From contig JAPKMP010000005.1 of NCBI GenBank assembly GCA_026645935.1, positions 124,001 through 188,000 of the forward strand: a stretch of 64,000 nucleotides of DNA. The letters are read 5' to 3'. This stretch comes from Candidatus Villigracilaceae bacterium (lineage in GTDB: Bacteria; Chloroflexota; Anaerolineae; Anaerolineales; Villigracilaceae). Below the pieces are notes generated by a model. That model worked only from the letters and a program-made list of their open reading frames with translations. It was not told where the DNA came from and did not search any database. Numbering within the stretch: the stretch's first letter is position 1; each line of letters begins with the position of its first letter. The position numbers were made by a program, and so were the translations under genes. Of the stretch, positions 51,225 to 60,660 are shown in pieces.

Positions 51225-54200
51225 ATGACCCAACGCAAATACACCAACCGCCGTTACCTCGACGCCCTCGAAAAGAAAGTACTTGTCTTCGATGGCGCAA
51301 TGGGAACGAGCCTGCAAGTGCAAAACCTGACTGCCGAACATTTCGGCGGCGAGCAATACAACGGCTGCAACGACTACCTCGTCATCTCGTATCCGCAAGC
51401 CGTGGAAAAAGTCCATCGCTCGTTCCTCGAAGTCGGCGTGGATGTGCTCGAGACGGACACCTTCCGCTCCAACCGCATCACGATGGCTGAATATAAATTG
51501 CAGGATCGCGTGATTGAACTTAATGAAACCGCGGCAAGTCTTGCGCGTCGGCTTGCTGATGAATATGCCGGGAAGACAGGTCAGCCTCGTTTTGTTGCAG
51601 GTTCGATTGGACCTTCGGGCAAACTTCCCTCCACCAACGACCCCGAACTGTCCAACGTCAGTTTTGATGAATTGGTTGATACCTTCCGCGAGCAGGCAGT
51701 CGGTCTGATTCGCGGCGGCGTGGATGTGCTGCTCATCGAAACCTCGCAGGACATTCTCGAAGTCAAAGCCGCCATCATCGGTCTGCACAAAGCCATGGAT
51801 GAGACTCAGGTCTGGTTGCCGATCCAGGCTCAGGTCACGCTTGATACGACCGGTCGCATGTTGCTCGGCACCGATATTAATGCATCCCTCGCCATCCTTG
51901 AAGGCATGGGCATCGACATCATCGGTCTCAACTGCTCCACCGGACCCGAGCACATGCGCGAGCCCATCCGCATCCTCGGCGAAAATTCCACGCTGCCCGT
52001 TTCGTGCATCCCCAACGCCGGTCTGCCGCTCAACGTGGATGGTCAAGCCGTGTATCCGCTCGAGCCCGAGCCGTTCGCCAACGACCTCTACGAGTTTGTG
52101 ACCAAGCACAACATTTCGATTGTGGGCGGATGTTGTGGCACGACGCCTGAACATCTTAAACAGCTGATTCAAAAACTGGATGCGCATCCTCATCCCAAGC
52201 GACCGGGTCAATCTACGCCTCAGCTTGCCTCTGCCATGTCAGCGATCGCCATGCGACAGGATCCGCCCCCCACCCTGCTCGGCGAGCGCCTCAACGCGCA
52301 AGGCTCGCGCAAGTTCAAACGGCTCCTGCTCGAAGAAGATTACGATGGAATTTTGGAGATCGCCCGCGAGCAAGTGGACTTCGGCGCGCACGCCCTCGAC
52401 ATCTCCTGCGCCGTCACCGAACGCCCCGACGAAGCCGAACTCATGCGCAAGGTCGTCAAGAAACTCGAGATGGGCGTGGATGTGCCATTGGTCATTGACT
52501 CCACTGAACTCGACGTTCTCGAAATCGCATTGAAGACCGCACCCGGACGTTGTCTCATCAACTCGACCCATCTCGAATCGGGTCGCGACAAAGCCGACAA
52601 GATTTTCAAACTCGCCAAAGACCATAATGCCGCAGTCATCGTATTGACCATTGACGAAAACGGCATGGCAAAGACCCGCGAAAAAAAACTCGAGGTCGCC
52701 AAACGCATCTACGACATCGCCGTCAACGACCACGGACTCAAGCCCGAAGATCTGGTCTATGATGCCTTGACCTTCACCCTCGCCACTGGCGACCAGGAAT
52801 TTATCGAATCCGCCATCGAAACCATCGAAGGAATTCGCCTCATCAAGCAGAATTTACCCGGCGTGATGGCATCTCTCGGCGTGAGCAACCTGTCGTTCGG
52901 TTTTGCGCCGCACGCCCGCCCGGTCTTGAACTCGGTCATGCTCTATCACTGCGTGCAGGCTGGCTTAGACATGGCAATCGTGAATCCTGCCCACGTCACG
53001 GCGTATCCTGACATTTCACAGGAAGAAAAAGACCTCGCTGAAGATTTGATCTTCAACCGGCGTGCAGACTCATTGCAGCGCTACATCGAACACTACGAAA
53101 AGGTCACCCCCACCACCGAAGCGACGCTCGCCGACCCCACCGAAGGCATGACCCCCGAACAACGCCTGCACTGGAAGATCGTCCACCGCAAGAAAGACGG
53201 CGTTGAGGCGGATATTGATGAGATCATCCATCGTGGCATATCCCCTCTCCCCTCGGGAGAGGGCAGGGTGAGGGAGAAGGTTTTCAGCTCAAATCCTCCT
53301 GTCCCAGATGCCTTACTGGAGCGTGTTCGTGAACTGAGCCGAGAAGCAACTGATGCTGAACAGTTAATATGGAAACTGCTTCGCAACCGCGGAGTTCATG
53401 ATGCGAAATTTCGACGACAGCATCCAATTGCCGGTTATATTCTCGACTTTTATTGTCACGAAGCTAAACTGGCAATTGAGCTGGATGGAAGTGGTCATCT
53501 GGAAGATGGCCAAGCAAAATATGACGATGAACGCACAAGGATTTTGAATGAACAAGGTATTCGAGTTTTAAGATTTTGGAACAGCGATGTTTTGAAAAAC
53601 ACAGAGTCTGTCTTGAACGAAATTTGGATGGCTCTGGAAGAGGCTTCTGCCACCTCCCTCATCCCCAACCCTTCCCCCGAGGGGGGAAGGGAGTCAGAGT
53701 TCCCCTCTCCTTCGGGAGAGGGGTTAGGGGTGAGGGCACGGCAGCACGAAACCGCCGTCCACACCCTGAACAACGTCCTGCTCCCCGCCATGAAAGAAGT
53801 CGGCGACAAGTTCGGCGCGGGTGAATTGATCCTGCCCTTCGTGCTCCAATCCGCCGAAGTGATGAAGAAGACGGTCGCCCATCTCGAGAATTATCTCGAA
53901 AAGATGGAAGGCGTGACCAAAGGCACAGTCGTGATTGCGACAGTCTATGGTGACGTGCATGATATTGGCAAGAACCTCGTCAAAACGATTCTCGCCAACA
54001 ACGGCTACACCGTCATTGATCTCGGCAAGCAGGTCCCTGCAGAGACGATCATCACCAAGGCTGTCGAAGCCAATGCGACAGCGATTGGACTCTCTGCGTT
54101 ACTTGTGTCAACGTCAAAGCAAATGCCGCTCATCGTCAACGAACTCCATCGCCGCGGACACAAGATCCCCGTACTCATCGGTGGTGCCGCGATCAACCGT

Positions 54201-55220
54201 CGCTTCGGCAGGCGCATCCTCCAAACCGAAGGCGGCGATTTCTACGATCCCGGCGTCTTCTACTGCAAAGATGCCTTTGAAGGTCTTGAAACGATGGACA
54301 TCCTAATCAACGACGAGAAGCGCCCCGAACTCCTTGCCAAAACGGTCAAGGAATCGGAAATGGAATTAGGTCGCGCAAACACAAAGGTTGTCGAACGTTT
54401 AAACGTTCAACGTTCCAACATTACTCCTGCTCCCTTAACCCTCCCACCCTCCAAATTCGGAATGCGCGTCGTCAAAAACATGCCGCTGGAGATCGTCTTC
54501 ACGCATCTCAACATCAATGAGCTGTATCGTCTTTCCTGGGGCGCCAAGAACACCCACGGCGAGGAATGGGAGAAGCTAAAAGCCGAATTCGACGCGCGCC
54601 TGCTCCGGATGAAGAAAGAAGCGCTGCGCGAGAAGTGGCTGAATCCACAGGGCGTGTACGGGCTCTTCCCCGCACAATCCGAAGGTGATGACCTGATCGT
54701 CTACAATCCCGAAAATCTCGACCAGGTGTTGACGCGGTTCTCCTTCCCGCGCCAGCCGTACGATGAACATCTCTGCCTCGCGGACTATTACGCTTCGGTT
54801 GAGTTCGGCCAGATGGATGTGGTTGCCTTCCAGGTGGTCACGGTTGGGCAGGCCGCCAGCGATCGTTTCGACAAACTGCAAGCCGCGCACGATTACACCG
54901 AAGCCTATTTCACCCACGGACTCGGCGTCCAAACCGCCGAAGCCACTGCCAACTATTTGCACGAACACCTGCGCCGCGAGATGGGCATCCCCGAGAATCA
55001 AGGCAAACGCTACTCGTGGGGCTACCCCGCCATCCCTGAGTTGGAGGATCATCAGAAGATCTTCGAATTGCTGCCAGCCGTCACTCAGGAATTGGGCATG
55101 AGCCTCAGCCCGTCATACCAGTTGATCCCCGAACAATCCACCGCGGCGATCATCGTCCATCACCCCAAAGCCAAGTATTACTCGGTTAGTGAAAGCCGCG
55201 TCGAGCAGTTGATGAAATGA
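51225..55220 (+). CDS. metH: Cobalamin-dependent methionine synthase with an inserted DUF559 nuclease domain
   Basis: This enzyme transfers the methyl group of methyltetrahydrofolate to homocysteine via cobalamin. The 1331-residue ORF (GGAGAA upstream) has the homocysteine module (about 1-330) with zinc Cys C237, C303 and C304 (GGCCGTT), and the folate module (about 345-640). Residues 673-837 are foreign: a DUF559-type PD-(D/E)XK domain. The B12 module then resumes with RQHETAVHTLNNVLLPAMKEVGDKFGAGE and the axial His H912 in GDVHDIGKN. The reactivation domain is about 1060-1331. Without the insert the length would be about 1166, normal for MetH. The insert lies between folate and B12 modules and keeps the frame, so the enzyme may still work. 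It is controlled by a SAM-I riboswitch, and the next gene starts 1 nt after the stop. Confidence 0.95.
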   Translation: MTQRKYTNRRYLDALEKKVLVFDGAMGTSLQVQNLTAEHFGGEQYNGCNDYLVISYPQAVEKVHRSFLEVGVDVLETDTFRSNRITMAEYKLQDRVIELNETAASLARRLADEYAGKTGQPRFVAGSIGPSGKLPSTNDPELSNVSFDELVDTFREQAVGLIRGGVDVLLIETSQDILEVKAAIIGLHKAMDETQVWLPIQAQVTLDTTGRMLLGTDINASLAILEGMGIDIIGLNCSTGPEHMREPIRILGENSTLPVSCIPNAGLPLNVDGQAVYPLEPEPFANDLYEFVTKHNISIVGGCCGTTPEHLKQLIQKLDAHPHPKRPGQSTPQLASAMSAIAMRQDPPPTLLGERLNAQGSRKFKRLLLEEDYDGILEIAREQVDFGAHALDISCAVTERPDEAELMRKVVKKLEMGVDVPLVIDSTELDVLEIALKTAPGRCLINSTHLESGRDKADKIFKLAKDHNAAVIVLTIDENGMAKTREKKLEVAKRIYDIAVNDHGLKPEDLVYDALTFTLATGDQEFIESAIETIEGIRLIKQNLPGVMASLGVSNLSFGFAPHARPVLNSVMLYHCVQAGLDMAIVNPAHVTAYPDISQEEKDLAEDLIFNRRADSLQRYIEHYEKVTPTTEATLADPTEGMTPEQRLHWKIVHRKKDGVEADIDEIIHRGISPLPSGEGRVREKVFSSNPPVPDALLERVRELSREATDAEQLIWKLLRNRGVHDAKFRRQHPIAGYILDFYCHEAKLAIELDGSGHLEDGQAKYDDERTRILNEQGIRVLRFWNSDVLKNTESVLNEIWMALEEASATSLIPNPSPEGGRESEFPSPSGEGLGVRARQHETAVHTLNNVLLPAMKEVGDKFGAGELILPFVLQSAEVMKKTVAHLENYLEKMEGVTKGTVVIATVYGDVHDIGKNLVKTILANNGYTVIDLGKQVPAETIITKAVEANATAIGLSALLVSTSKQMPLIVNELHRRGHKIPVLIGGAAINRRFGRRILQTEGGDFYDPGVFYCKDAFEGLETMDILINDEKRPELLAKTVKESEMELGRANTKVVERLNVQRSNITPAPLTLPPSKFGMRVVKNMPLEIVFTHLNINELYRLSWGAKNTHGEEWEKLKAEFDARLLRMKKEALREKWLNPQGVYGLFPAQSEGDDLIVYNPENLDQVLTRFSFPRQPYDEHLCLADYYASVEFGQMDVVAFQVVTVGQAASDRFDKLQAAHDYTEAYFTHGLGVQTAEATANYLHEHLRREMGIPENQGKRYSWGYPAIPELEDHQKIFELLPAVTQELGMSLSPSYQLIPEQSTAAIIVHHPKAKYYSVSESRVEQLMK
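53242..53274 (+). repeat. Left boundary repeat of the metH insertion
   Basis: The arms CCCTCTCCC and GGGAGAGGG are a perfect inverted pair around CTC, followed by CAGGGTGAGGG. The same unit, slightly changed, closes the insertion. Translated in frame it gives SPLPSGEGRVRE. Confidence 0.85.
53669..53691. repeat. Internal palindrome near the right end of the metH insertion
   Basis: CCCTTCCCCC and GGGGGGAAGGG are inverted copies around GA. It is read in frame as part of NPSPEGGRE. Confidence 0.75.
53702..53736 (+). repeat. Right boundary repeat of the metH insertion
   Basis: CCCCTCTCC and GGAGAGGGG pair around TTCG and are followed by TTAGGGGTGAGGG. This is the same orientation and design as the left boundary repeat. 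It is translated as PSPSGEGLGVR. Confidence 0.85.
54393..54420. repeat. Perfect 16-bp palindrome in the metH linker
   Basis: GAACGTTTAAACGTTC (54393-54408) is its own reverse complement and is followed by AACGTTCC, a further half-copy. It is translated as part of VERLNVQRSN in the linker between the B12 and reactivation modules, a place tolerant of small insertions. Confidence 0.55.
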
Positions 55221-55221
55221 T

Positions 55222-57738
55222 ATGAGCAATTCAAGCAAGACCGATCCACGCAGCGTTATGCGCTTCTTCCAACTTGCCAGTTTTGAACTGACACTTGCAG
55301 GGATCTGGACGCTTGCCATTGCGCTTTCTCAAAATCTGCGCACCACAACCCTGCTTGCACTTGCGACGATGATAGCTGGCATGGCTTGCCTAATTGCGCT
55401 AGCCATCTTGAAGAACAGAGCGCCCGTTATCATTTCAGTTTTGGAAAACAGACTCACTCATCTTGGCGCGCTTGCGATTCCCATTCTGCTTTCGGCTTTC
55501 CTTTTTCTCCGCATGCCAAATATCGATTCCCTGAAAATAATCGCCGCGATTCCCGTTTGCATCTGGCTGATCGGAATCGAAGTCCTTTACTTCTCTCCCA
55601 TCCCGGGCAAATCAAGCCGGGAAAACGTCGCATCAAATCGTTATTTGTTTTTTGCCCTGGCTTTGGGCTATGGAATCCTTGTCATTCCCTCGCGCGTTCC
55701 TTCGATTTTCGATGGCGTACCATGGCATACATCGTGGGAATTCATCACTGCGACAATGTTGTTGCCTTATGCCTTTTTCTTTGGGAAAAGATTCCTCTCC
55801 CAAAAAATAGTGACGCTTCTTCTCGCCCTGTTACTTGTGGCCAAGTTATCCCTGAGTTTTTTCCTCCCCCAATCCGGGTTGGGTATACGGGTATACCTTT
55901 CAGAGCAAGATCGCGCCTCCGGCTTTTTCGAGAGGACGTACGAATCATCTCTCGATCCCTCCTACAGCCAGGTGATGCAGAAACCATACCGGACGTTTTT
56001 CGAATTTCCTATTGAATCCATCAACCGTCACGGTTTCGACAAGGAAAGCTTCCGGATGACAGTGGAAATCAACGGTGTAATTTCCATGGATGAAGACGAA
56101 CGGTTGGTCATTCTTCTTCAAGGTGCGGTGGAACGCGGGATCGAACTCGTGGACCTCTCGACCGGTGAATATCTTCCCGTCGAGACCGCCAAATCCGCGC
56201 AAGACCTGGATGTAGATTTTTTCACCGATTTGCCTTATATCGGCAATGCAGTAATCAAAGGCTTTTTGGTCTTCCCGAACTACGGAAATGGGCGGTTCGA
56301 ACCTGTCATCCTAAGGTCGGATGGTTCGGTCGCCTCTGCATTAACAAAAATCTCACCTCATCCTTCCCATCCCAGCTTCCCAATGCGCGGTTTTCAGCTC
56401 GTCCAAAACCTGATTGCACTGGTGTTTTTTGGGGTTATCGTGCTCGCTTTATTGGACGGAATCCATTTTTCATACAGAACGGGAGATATCTCCCTTCCCG
56501 ACTTTTATCTTGCCCTCACCGGATTCGTCCTTTATTACGTAGTGGATGTTGCGGACAAGCCTGGCATCGACTTCTTTTTTCTTATCATCGTTCTTGCCTT
56601 TACCTTGGCAAAGGCACACGAATCCTTTTTGGGATTCCAAACCTATTCAGGAACGGGGTATATGTTCGCGATCGGATTTCCCGTGCTTCTTATGTTTCTG
56701 CCGCTGGACATGCACAACCTTGCCGCTGTGACCCCGATCCCCCAATATCAGGATGCGATGGAATACCAGATTCTGGCACGGAACATTTATGTCGGCGGGG
56801 ATACGTTCCTGATCCAATCACCGCCCTGGGCTTACAAAGTGTTGTTTCCCTACGTCGTTGGGTTTCTGCACATCCTCTTCGGGCAGTCCCTGTCGGCGCA
56901 ATTGTTCCTGAATGCATGGTGCGCGTTATTGAGTGCCGCTTTCATGAACAAGATGGGGCTGTTCTTTGGCCTGGCCAAACCTGCTTCCTTTATTGCTTCA
57001 AGTGTCTTCTTTATCCTGCTGCTCCTGCCGTTGAGTTTCACGTATTTCTTTCGTTTCGGGTTGATCGAACCGGTTGCCATCCTCACCTTTCTGTTGACCG
57101 TGTATTATGCCAAAGAACACAAATTTGGCGCGATGTTTGTTCTCGGCCTGATCACCGGGATGCTGCGCCTGAACTATGCAGGAGCCATCTTCACATCGAT
57201 CACCCTCCTTGCGCCTGCCTTCACTGGCGGGTTGGCCCAAGCCTGGGATTCTTTCGTCCGCTGGCTTCGGTTAAGATGGAGGCGTGTTTTCGTCTATCTT
57301 ATCGCGATCCCCTTTCCATCCCTGTTGATCGCCTACATTTATTCCCGACTCCATCCAGGCTATACTTTGACGCATGAAATGAACGACCAATCGTCCCTTG
57401 CCTCCATAGCGGAAAGCATTGCAAGTGTCATCGCTGGCAGCGACCGGGAGTATTTTGCCTTTCAGATCCGTACTCATCCGCTCGATCTGGTCCTGATCGC
57501 ATTCCCGATTTTGTTTGGATTGTCGACTGCGCTGGTTTCGCTGGTCTATCGCAAGGGAATTCTTGAAAAGTTGGACCTGCGCCTGAGTCTCTTTTTGTTG
57601 AGCTTGCTGCCGGTCTATGCGGTCTTGAAACCCATCGGATATTTCCCACGCTACAGTTGGTCTTTCCTGCCGCCCGCGTTGATCGTGCTCGCCTTGGTTT
57701 TGCAATTTGCGTTTCTGCGGGATAATACGAAGCAATGA
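55222..57738 (+). CDS. Large polytopic membrane protein, GT-C glycosyltransferase-like
   Basis: The 838-residue protein has about 18 predicted hydrophobic segments in two groups (about 15-220 and 390-830). A soluble extracytoplasmic domain of about 165 residues lies between them (about 225-390, with FRMTVEINGVISMDEDERLVILLQG). The second half (IPQYQDAMEYQILARNIYVGGDTFLIQSPPWAYKVLFPYVVG) resembles the acidic loop region of GT-C enzymes such as ArnT and PMT, but I cannot name a family. It starts 1 nt after metH and overlaps the next gene by 4 nt, so it is likely part of the same transcript. Confidence 0.7.
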   Translation: MSNSSKTDPRSVMRFFQLASFELTLAGIWTLAIALSQNLRTTTLLALATMIAGMACLIALAILKNRAPVIISVLENRLTHLGALAIPILLSAFLFLRMPNIDSLKIIAAIPVCIWLIGIEVLYFSPIPGKSSRENVASNRYLFFALALGYGILVIPSRVPSIFDGVPWHTSWEFITATMLLPYAFFFGKRFLSQKIVTLLLALLLVAKLSLSFFLPQSGLGIRVYLSEQDRASGFFERTYESSLDPSYSQVMQKPYRTFFEFPIESINRHGFDKESFRMTVEINGVISMDEDERLVILLQGAVERGIELVDLSTGEYLPVETAKSAQDLDVDFFTDLPYIGNAVIKGFLVFPNYGNGRFEPVILRSDGSVASALTKISPHPSHPSFPMRGFQLVQNLIALVFFGVIVLALLDGIHFSYRTGDISLPDFYLALTGFVLYYVVDVADKPGIDFFFLIIVLAFTLAKAHESFLGFQTYSGTGYMFAIGFPVLLMFLPLDMHNLAAVTPIPQYQDAMEYQILARNIYVGGDTFLIQSPPWAYKVLFPYVVGFLHILFGQSLSAQLFLNAWCALLSAAFMNKMGLFFGLAKPASFIASSVFFILLLLPLSFTYFFRFGLIEPVAILTFLLTVYYAKEHKFGAMFVLGLITGMLRLNYAGAIFTSITLLAPAFTGGLAQAWDSFVRWLRLRWRRVFVYLIAIPFPSLLIAYIYSRLHPGYTLTHEMNDQSSLASIAESIASVIAGSDREYFAFQIRTHPLDLVLIAFPILFGLSTALVSLVYRKGILEKLDLRLSLFLLSLLPVYAVLKPIGYFPRYSWSFLPPALIVLALVLQFAFLRDNTKQ

Positions 57739-59267
57739 CCTTTTTCAAGCGCCCCATTTTTGTTCTTCTTACGATCAGTTTGCTCGCGGGGATTTTTGTC
57801 CTCCGCGGTTACGGCCAGAGCTGGGACGAGCCGGATATTTATCGCTACGGCGATTACGCACTCGAGGTCTATCGATATTTCTGGCATCCGAAAGACATGC
57901 CGAACTTCGACACGAATCTCGATTTTTATGGCCCAGCCTTTTTTATGATCGCAGCAATCTTATCGCGCGGGCTCACGGCACTGATCCCTTCGTGGTCGGA
58001 TGTTGACGCCTGGCATCTCGTTTACTTTGCGACCTTCCTCATCGGTGTTTACACCCTCTACCTTTTGGCAAAACGCTGGATGAGCGAATGGGCATCGTTC
58101 GGGGTCGCGATTTTGTTTTTGACCCAGCCATTACTATGGGGACACGCCTTCATCAACCCGAAGGATACGCCATTCATGGTTTTCTTCATGGCAAGCATAT
58201 ACCTCGGATTACGCATGACGGATGCCCCGCCTCGTTCTTCGGGTAAATTGATCTGGCTCATTCTTGCCGGGATTCTTCTGGGAATGACGATTTCATTTCG
58301 GGTGCTGGGTCCGCTTGCTGGAATTATCGCGCTGACAAACGCGGCGATCAAGGATTGGAAAAACGCGCTTACGATTTGCGTTCCCTATTTATTGATCGCA
58401 GGCACGACTGCGTATCTCACCTGGCCCTTTCTATGGGGAGCGCCCATCCCGAATTATCTCGAGAGTCTCAGCTTGATGTCGAAATTCCCTTTCGATGCGA
58501 TGGTTCTATTCAACGGGACGCTCCTACCCCCGGACCGCATCCCGCGATTTTATTTCCCTGTGATGTTCGCGCTTCAACTGACCGAATCCCTGCTTCTGCT
58601 CTTTGGGCTTGGTTTTACGCTGTTGGTTTTGTCTTTTCGGAAAAAGGAAGTCCTCGAACCGATAATGATCTTCGCCGGGTGGTTCCTTCTGCCTGCAGCC
58701 GCGATCGTATTATTGAGAAGTAATCTATACGACAACGCCCGACAGTTATATTTTCTCTTCCCTCCCATATTTCTCGCGGCTGGATTCGCAATCGATTGGG
58801 TATTCAACCGCGTTACCCGTCCCATACATCGAAGTATTTTCCTGTTGTTTACCGTCCTGCCGGGACTGATCGCCTTCGTTGGGCTCCATCCTTATGAATA
58901 CGTATATTACAACTCCCTGATCGGTGGCGTGGACGGCGCGTTCCGCCGCTTCGAGACGGATTATTGGGGAACATCGTTTAAAGAGGCGATGGGATACGTC
59001 AACTCGGTCGCCCCGGAGGGAGCCCGCATCCTCATCCTTGCCGGTCCCAATGACATTGCCAGCCGTTACGCCCGCCCGGATATGGAAGTTGTCACCGAAG
59101 AGACGGATTACTCGGAGGAGAAACTTTATGACTACGTCCTGATCCTGACGCGTAAAAACGTCAACGAAGGGCGCTGTAAAAAATCGGAAACCGTCCATAC
59201 GGTCGGTCGAGGCGAAGCGGTATTCACGTTCATTAAAAAACTGGGTCCGGAAGGGCGCTGTAAATAA
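57735..59267 (+). CDS. GT-C glycosyltransferase-like membrane protein (copy A)
   Basis: The 510-residue protein has about 11 membrane segments. The first extracytoplasmic loop has SWDEPDIYRYGDYAL, whose acidic pair fits the catalytic Asp/Glu of lipid-linked sugar transferases (PMT/ArnT type). Features shared with the two later copies are QPLLWGHAFINPKDTPF, HPYEYVYYNSLIGGV and RRFETDYWGTSF. The donor would be a polyprenyl-phosphate sugar and the acceptor is unknown. Its ATG overlaps the stop of the previous gene (ATGA). The C-terminus contains two copies of a 15-bp repeat, GAAGGGCGCTGTAAA, both read as EGRCK. Confidence 0.82.
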   Translation: MTFFKRPIFVLLTISLLAGIFVLRGYGQSWDEPDIYRYGDYALEVYRYFWHPKDMPNFDTNLDFYGPAFFMIAAILSRGLTALIPSWSDVDAWHLVYFATFLIGVYTLYLLAKRWMSEWASFGVAILFLTQPLLWGHAFINPKDTPFMVFFMASIYLGLRMTDAPPRSSGKLIWLILAGILLGMTISFRVLGPLAGIIALTNAAIKDWKNALTICVPYLLIAGTTAYLTWPFLWGAPIPNYLESLSLMSKFPFDAMVLFNGTLLPPDRIPRFYFPVMFALQLTESLLLLFGLGFTLLVLSFRKKEVLEPIMIFAGWFLLPAAAIVLLRSNLYDNARQLYFLFPPIFLAAGFAIDWVFNRVTRPIHRSIFLLFTVLPGLIAFVGLHPYEYVYYNSLIGGVDGAFRRFETDYWGTSFKEAMGYVNSVAPEGARILILAGPNDIASRYARPDMEVVTEETDYSEEKLYDYVLILTRKNVNEGRCKKSETVHTVGRGEAVFTFIKKLGPEGRCK

Positions 59268-59288
59268 AACTGCTGGTAAGATAAACGC

Positions 59289-60656
59289 ATGAACAAATAT
59301 TTCAAAACCGCGATGAATGCCTGGTATGCTGTTACCTTCCTTGTTGCTGCCAGCCTCGCCGTCATCTACCTTCGCAATGGCAAGACGGGGCTGAATCTCT
59401 TCATTCAGGAATGGCCGCTTTCGAACCTCGCGGTGACATTGGCATCCACTGCCATCTCGTGGCTGCTGATCGGCGCATTGGTCTATCTGCTCGCAAATGA
59501 GAAGATTAACAAATCCAACCTCTGGCTGACCGCTGGATTCTTTCTTGTAATGTTCGTTTATCTGGGAATCCTGCGCGAACGCTTCCGCTACGGCGATTAC
59601 CATTACTACCTCGAAGCTGCCACCACCCTCGCGAACGGACAGCCCCTGCCCGACACATATCTTTACCTTCCCCTTTGGGCAACCCTGCTTCGATTTCTTG
59701 TCCCCCTCGGTGATCAGGGATTCATGATCATCCTCTGGGTCGTCAATATCATCGCACTTTCCGCTTTTTACTTTCTACTTATCAAAATCCTCCAACACTA
59801 CAACTTCTCCCAACACCTCTCCATCTTCATCACCGTCATCTTCATCCTCGTCAATACCCCGCTCATGCGGACGCTCGGCTTCATTCAAGTGAACCTGTTG
59901 ACGATGGATTTGATTTTTCTTAGCCTTCTTGCTTACCCCAAAAACACCCTCCTCTCCGCGCTTACGCTCGCGCTTGCAATTCATCTCAAGACCTCCCCTG
60001 CGGTCATTGTGCTGGCATTCCTGCTCGAATCCAACTGGCGCTGGCTGGCTTGGTTCATTCTCAGTTTTTTTGTCATCGGTCTGATCCCTGCAGCGATAAA
60101 CGGTTTTGACCCATACTTCCAATACGTCAATAATGCCGTCCTCCTCACTCAGATTCCGGACACGAACTTCCACGACACATCCTTCGATTCCTTCCTGCGT
60201 TTTCTCAATCCTTTCTTCGGGATTCAGATTGAAACCACCCGCATCATGGCGCTCGTGGCAAAAGTCATCCTGCTGATCGTCACGCTTTACTCCATGTCAC
60301 GGAACATCCGCGAACGCTCCTTCTCCCAAGAGAATCGTCTCCTCAATGCCGCGCCGGCCTTGTTCATCTTCATGACCCTTGGCTCGCCCATTGTCTGGGA
60401 TCATCACGGATTATTCGTCACGCTCCCCTTCCTGCTCCTGCTCAAACGCATCTATTCCCCCGCGCAATGGATTTGGTTCTTCGCCGCCTACTTCTTTGAA
60501 TTCATCCAGCCGTCCTTCGATTTCTTCCCATGGTCATACGGGCGCCTGCTCGCGCCGATGATCGTCCTCTGGCTGGTGTTTGCCACCCGCAAGGAAAACG
60601 AGCCGTCTCCCTTCATCACATCCGCAAACCAGTGGCTTGCAAAACTTGCGGGCTGA
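59289..60656 (+). CDS. GT87-like (DUF2029) mannosyltransferase-type membrane protein
   Basis: The 455-residue protein has about 11 membrane segments. YGDYHYYLEAATTLANGQPLPDTYLYLP carries the early acidic region, and RTLGFIQVNLLTMDLIFLSL matches the G-Q-N motif of the GT87 family. The late WDHHG pair is also typical. These enzymes transfer mannose or related sugars from polyprenyl-phosphate donors on the outer face of the membrane. It lies between the first and second of three related GT-C paralogues and probably cooperates with them in building a surface glycan. Confidence 0.8.
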   Translation: MNKYFKTAMNAWYAVTFLVAASLAVIYLRNGKTGLNLFIQEWPLSNLAVTLASTAISWLLIGALVYLLANEKINKSNLWLTAGFFLVMFVYLGILRERFRYGDYHYYLEAATTLANGQPLPDTYLYLPLWATLLRFLVPLGDQGFMIILWVVNIIALSAFYFLLIKILQHYNFSQHLSIFITVIFILVNTPLMRTLGFIQVNLLTMDLIFLSLLAYPKNTLLSALTLALAIHLKTSPAVIVLAFLLESNWRWLAWFILSFFVIGLIPAAINGFDPYFQYVNNAVLLTQIPDTNFHDTSFDSFLRFLNPFFGIQIETTRIMALVAKVILLIVTLYSMSRNIRERSFSQENRLLNAAPALFIFMTLGSPIVWDHHGLFVTLPFLLLLKRIYSPAQWIWFFAAYFFEFIQPSFDFFPWSYGRLLAPMIVLWLVFATRKENEPSPFITSANQWLAKLAG

Positions 60657-60660
60657 TTTC

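Larger units (their letters stand above)
53242..53736 (+). mobile_element. In-frame DUF559 nuclease insertion bounded by palindromic repeats
   Basis: The 495-bp segment (165 codons) interrupts metH between two modules. Its ends are two direct copies of a GC-rich palindromic repeat, and a third palindrome (53669-53691) lies near the right end. Between them is a DUF559 domain with LLRNRGVHDAKFRRQHPI, then YILDFYC (D741), AIELDGSGH (E752, D754) and GIRVLRFWNSDV, the usual catalytic pattern D...ExD and conserved tail. No ATG is in frame ahead of the catalytic motif. A GTG at 53268 with GGAGAGG 5 nt upstream could start a free nuclease. Mobility is inferred from the boundaries and the missing counterpart in normal MetH. 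Confidence 0.8.

Noticed and set aside
53242-53736. Intein in metH
   Set aside because: The insert lacks an N-terminal splicing Cys/Ser block, the TxxH block and a terminal His-Asn. The domain is DUF559, not a LAGLIDADG or HNH homing nuclease in a Hint frame.
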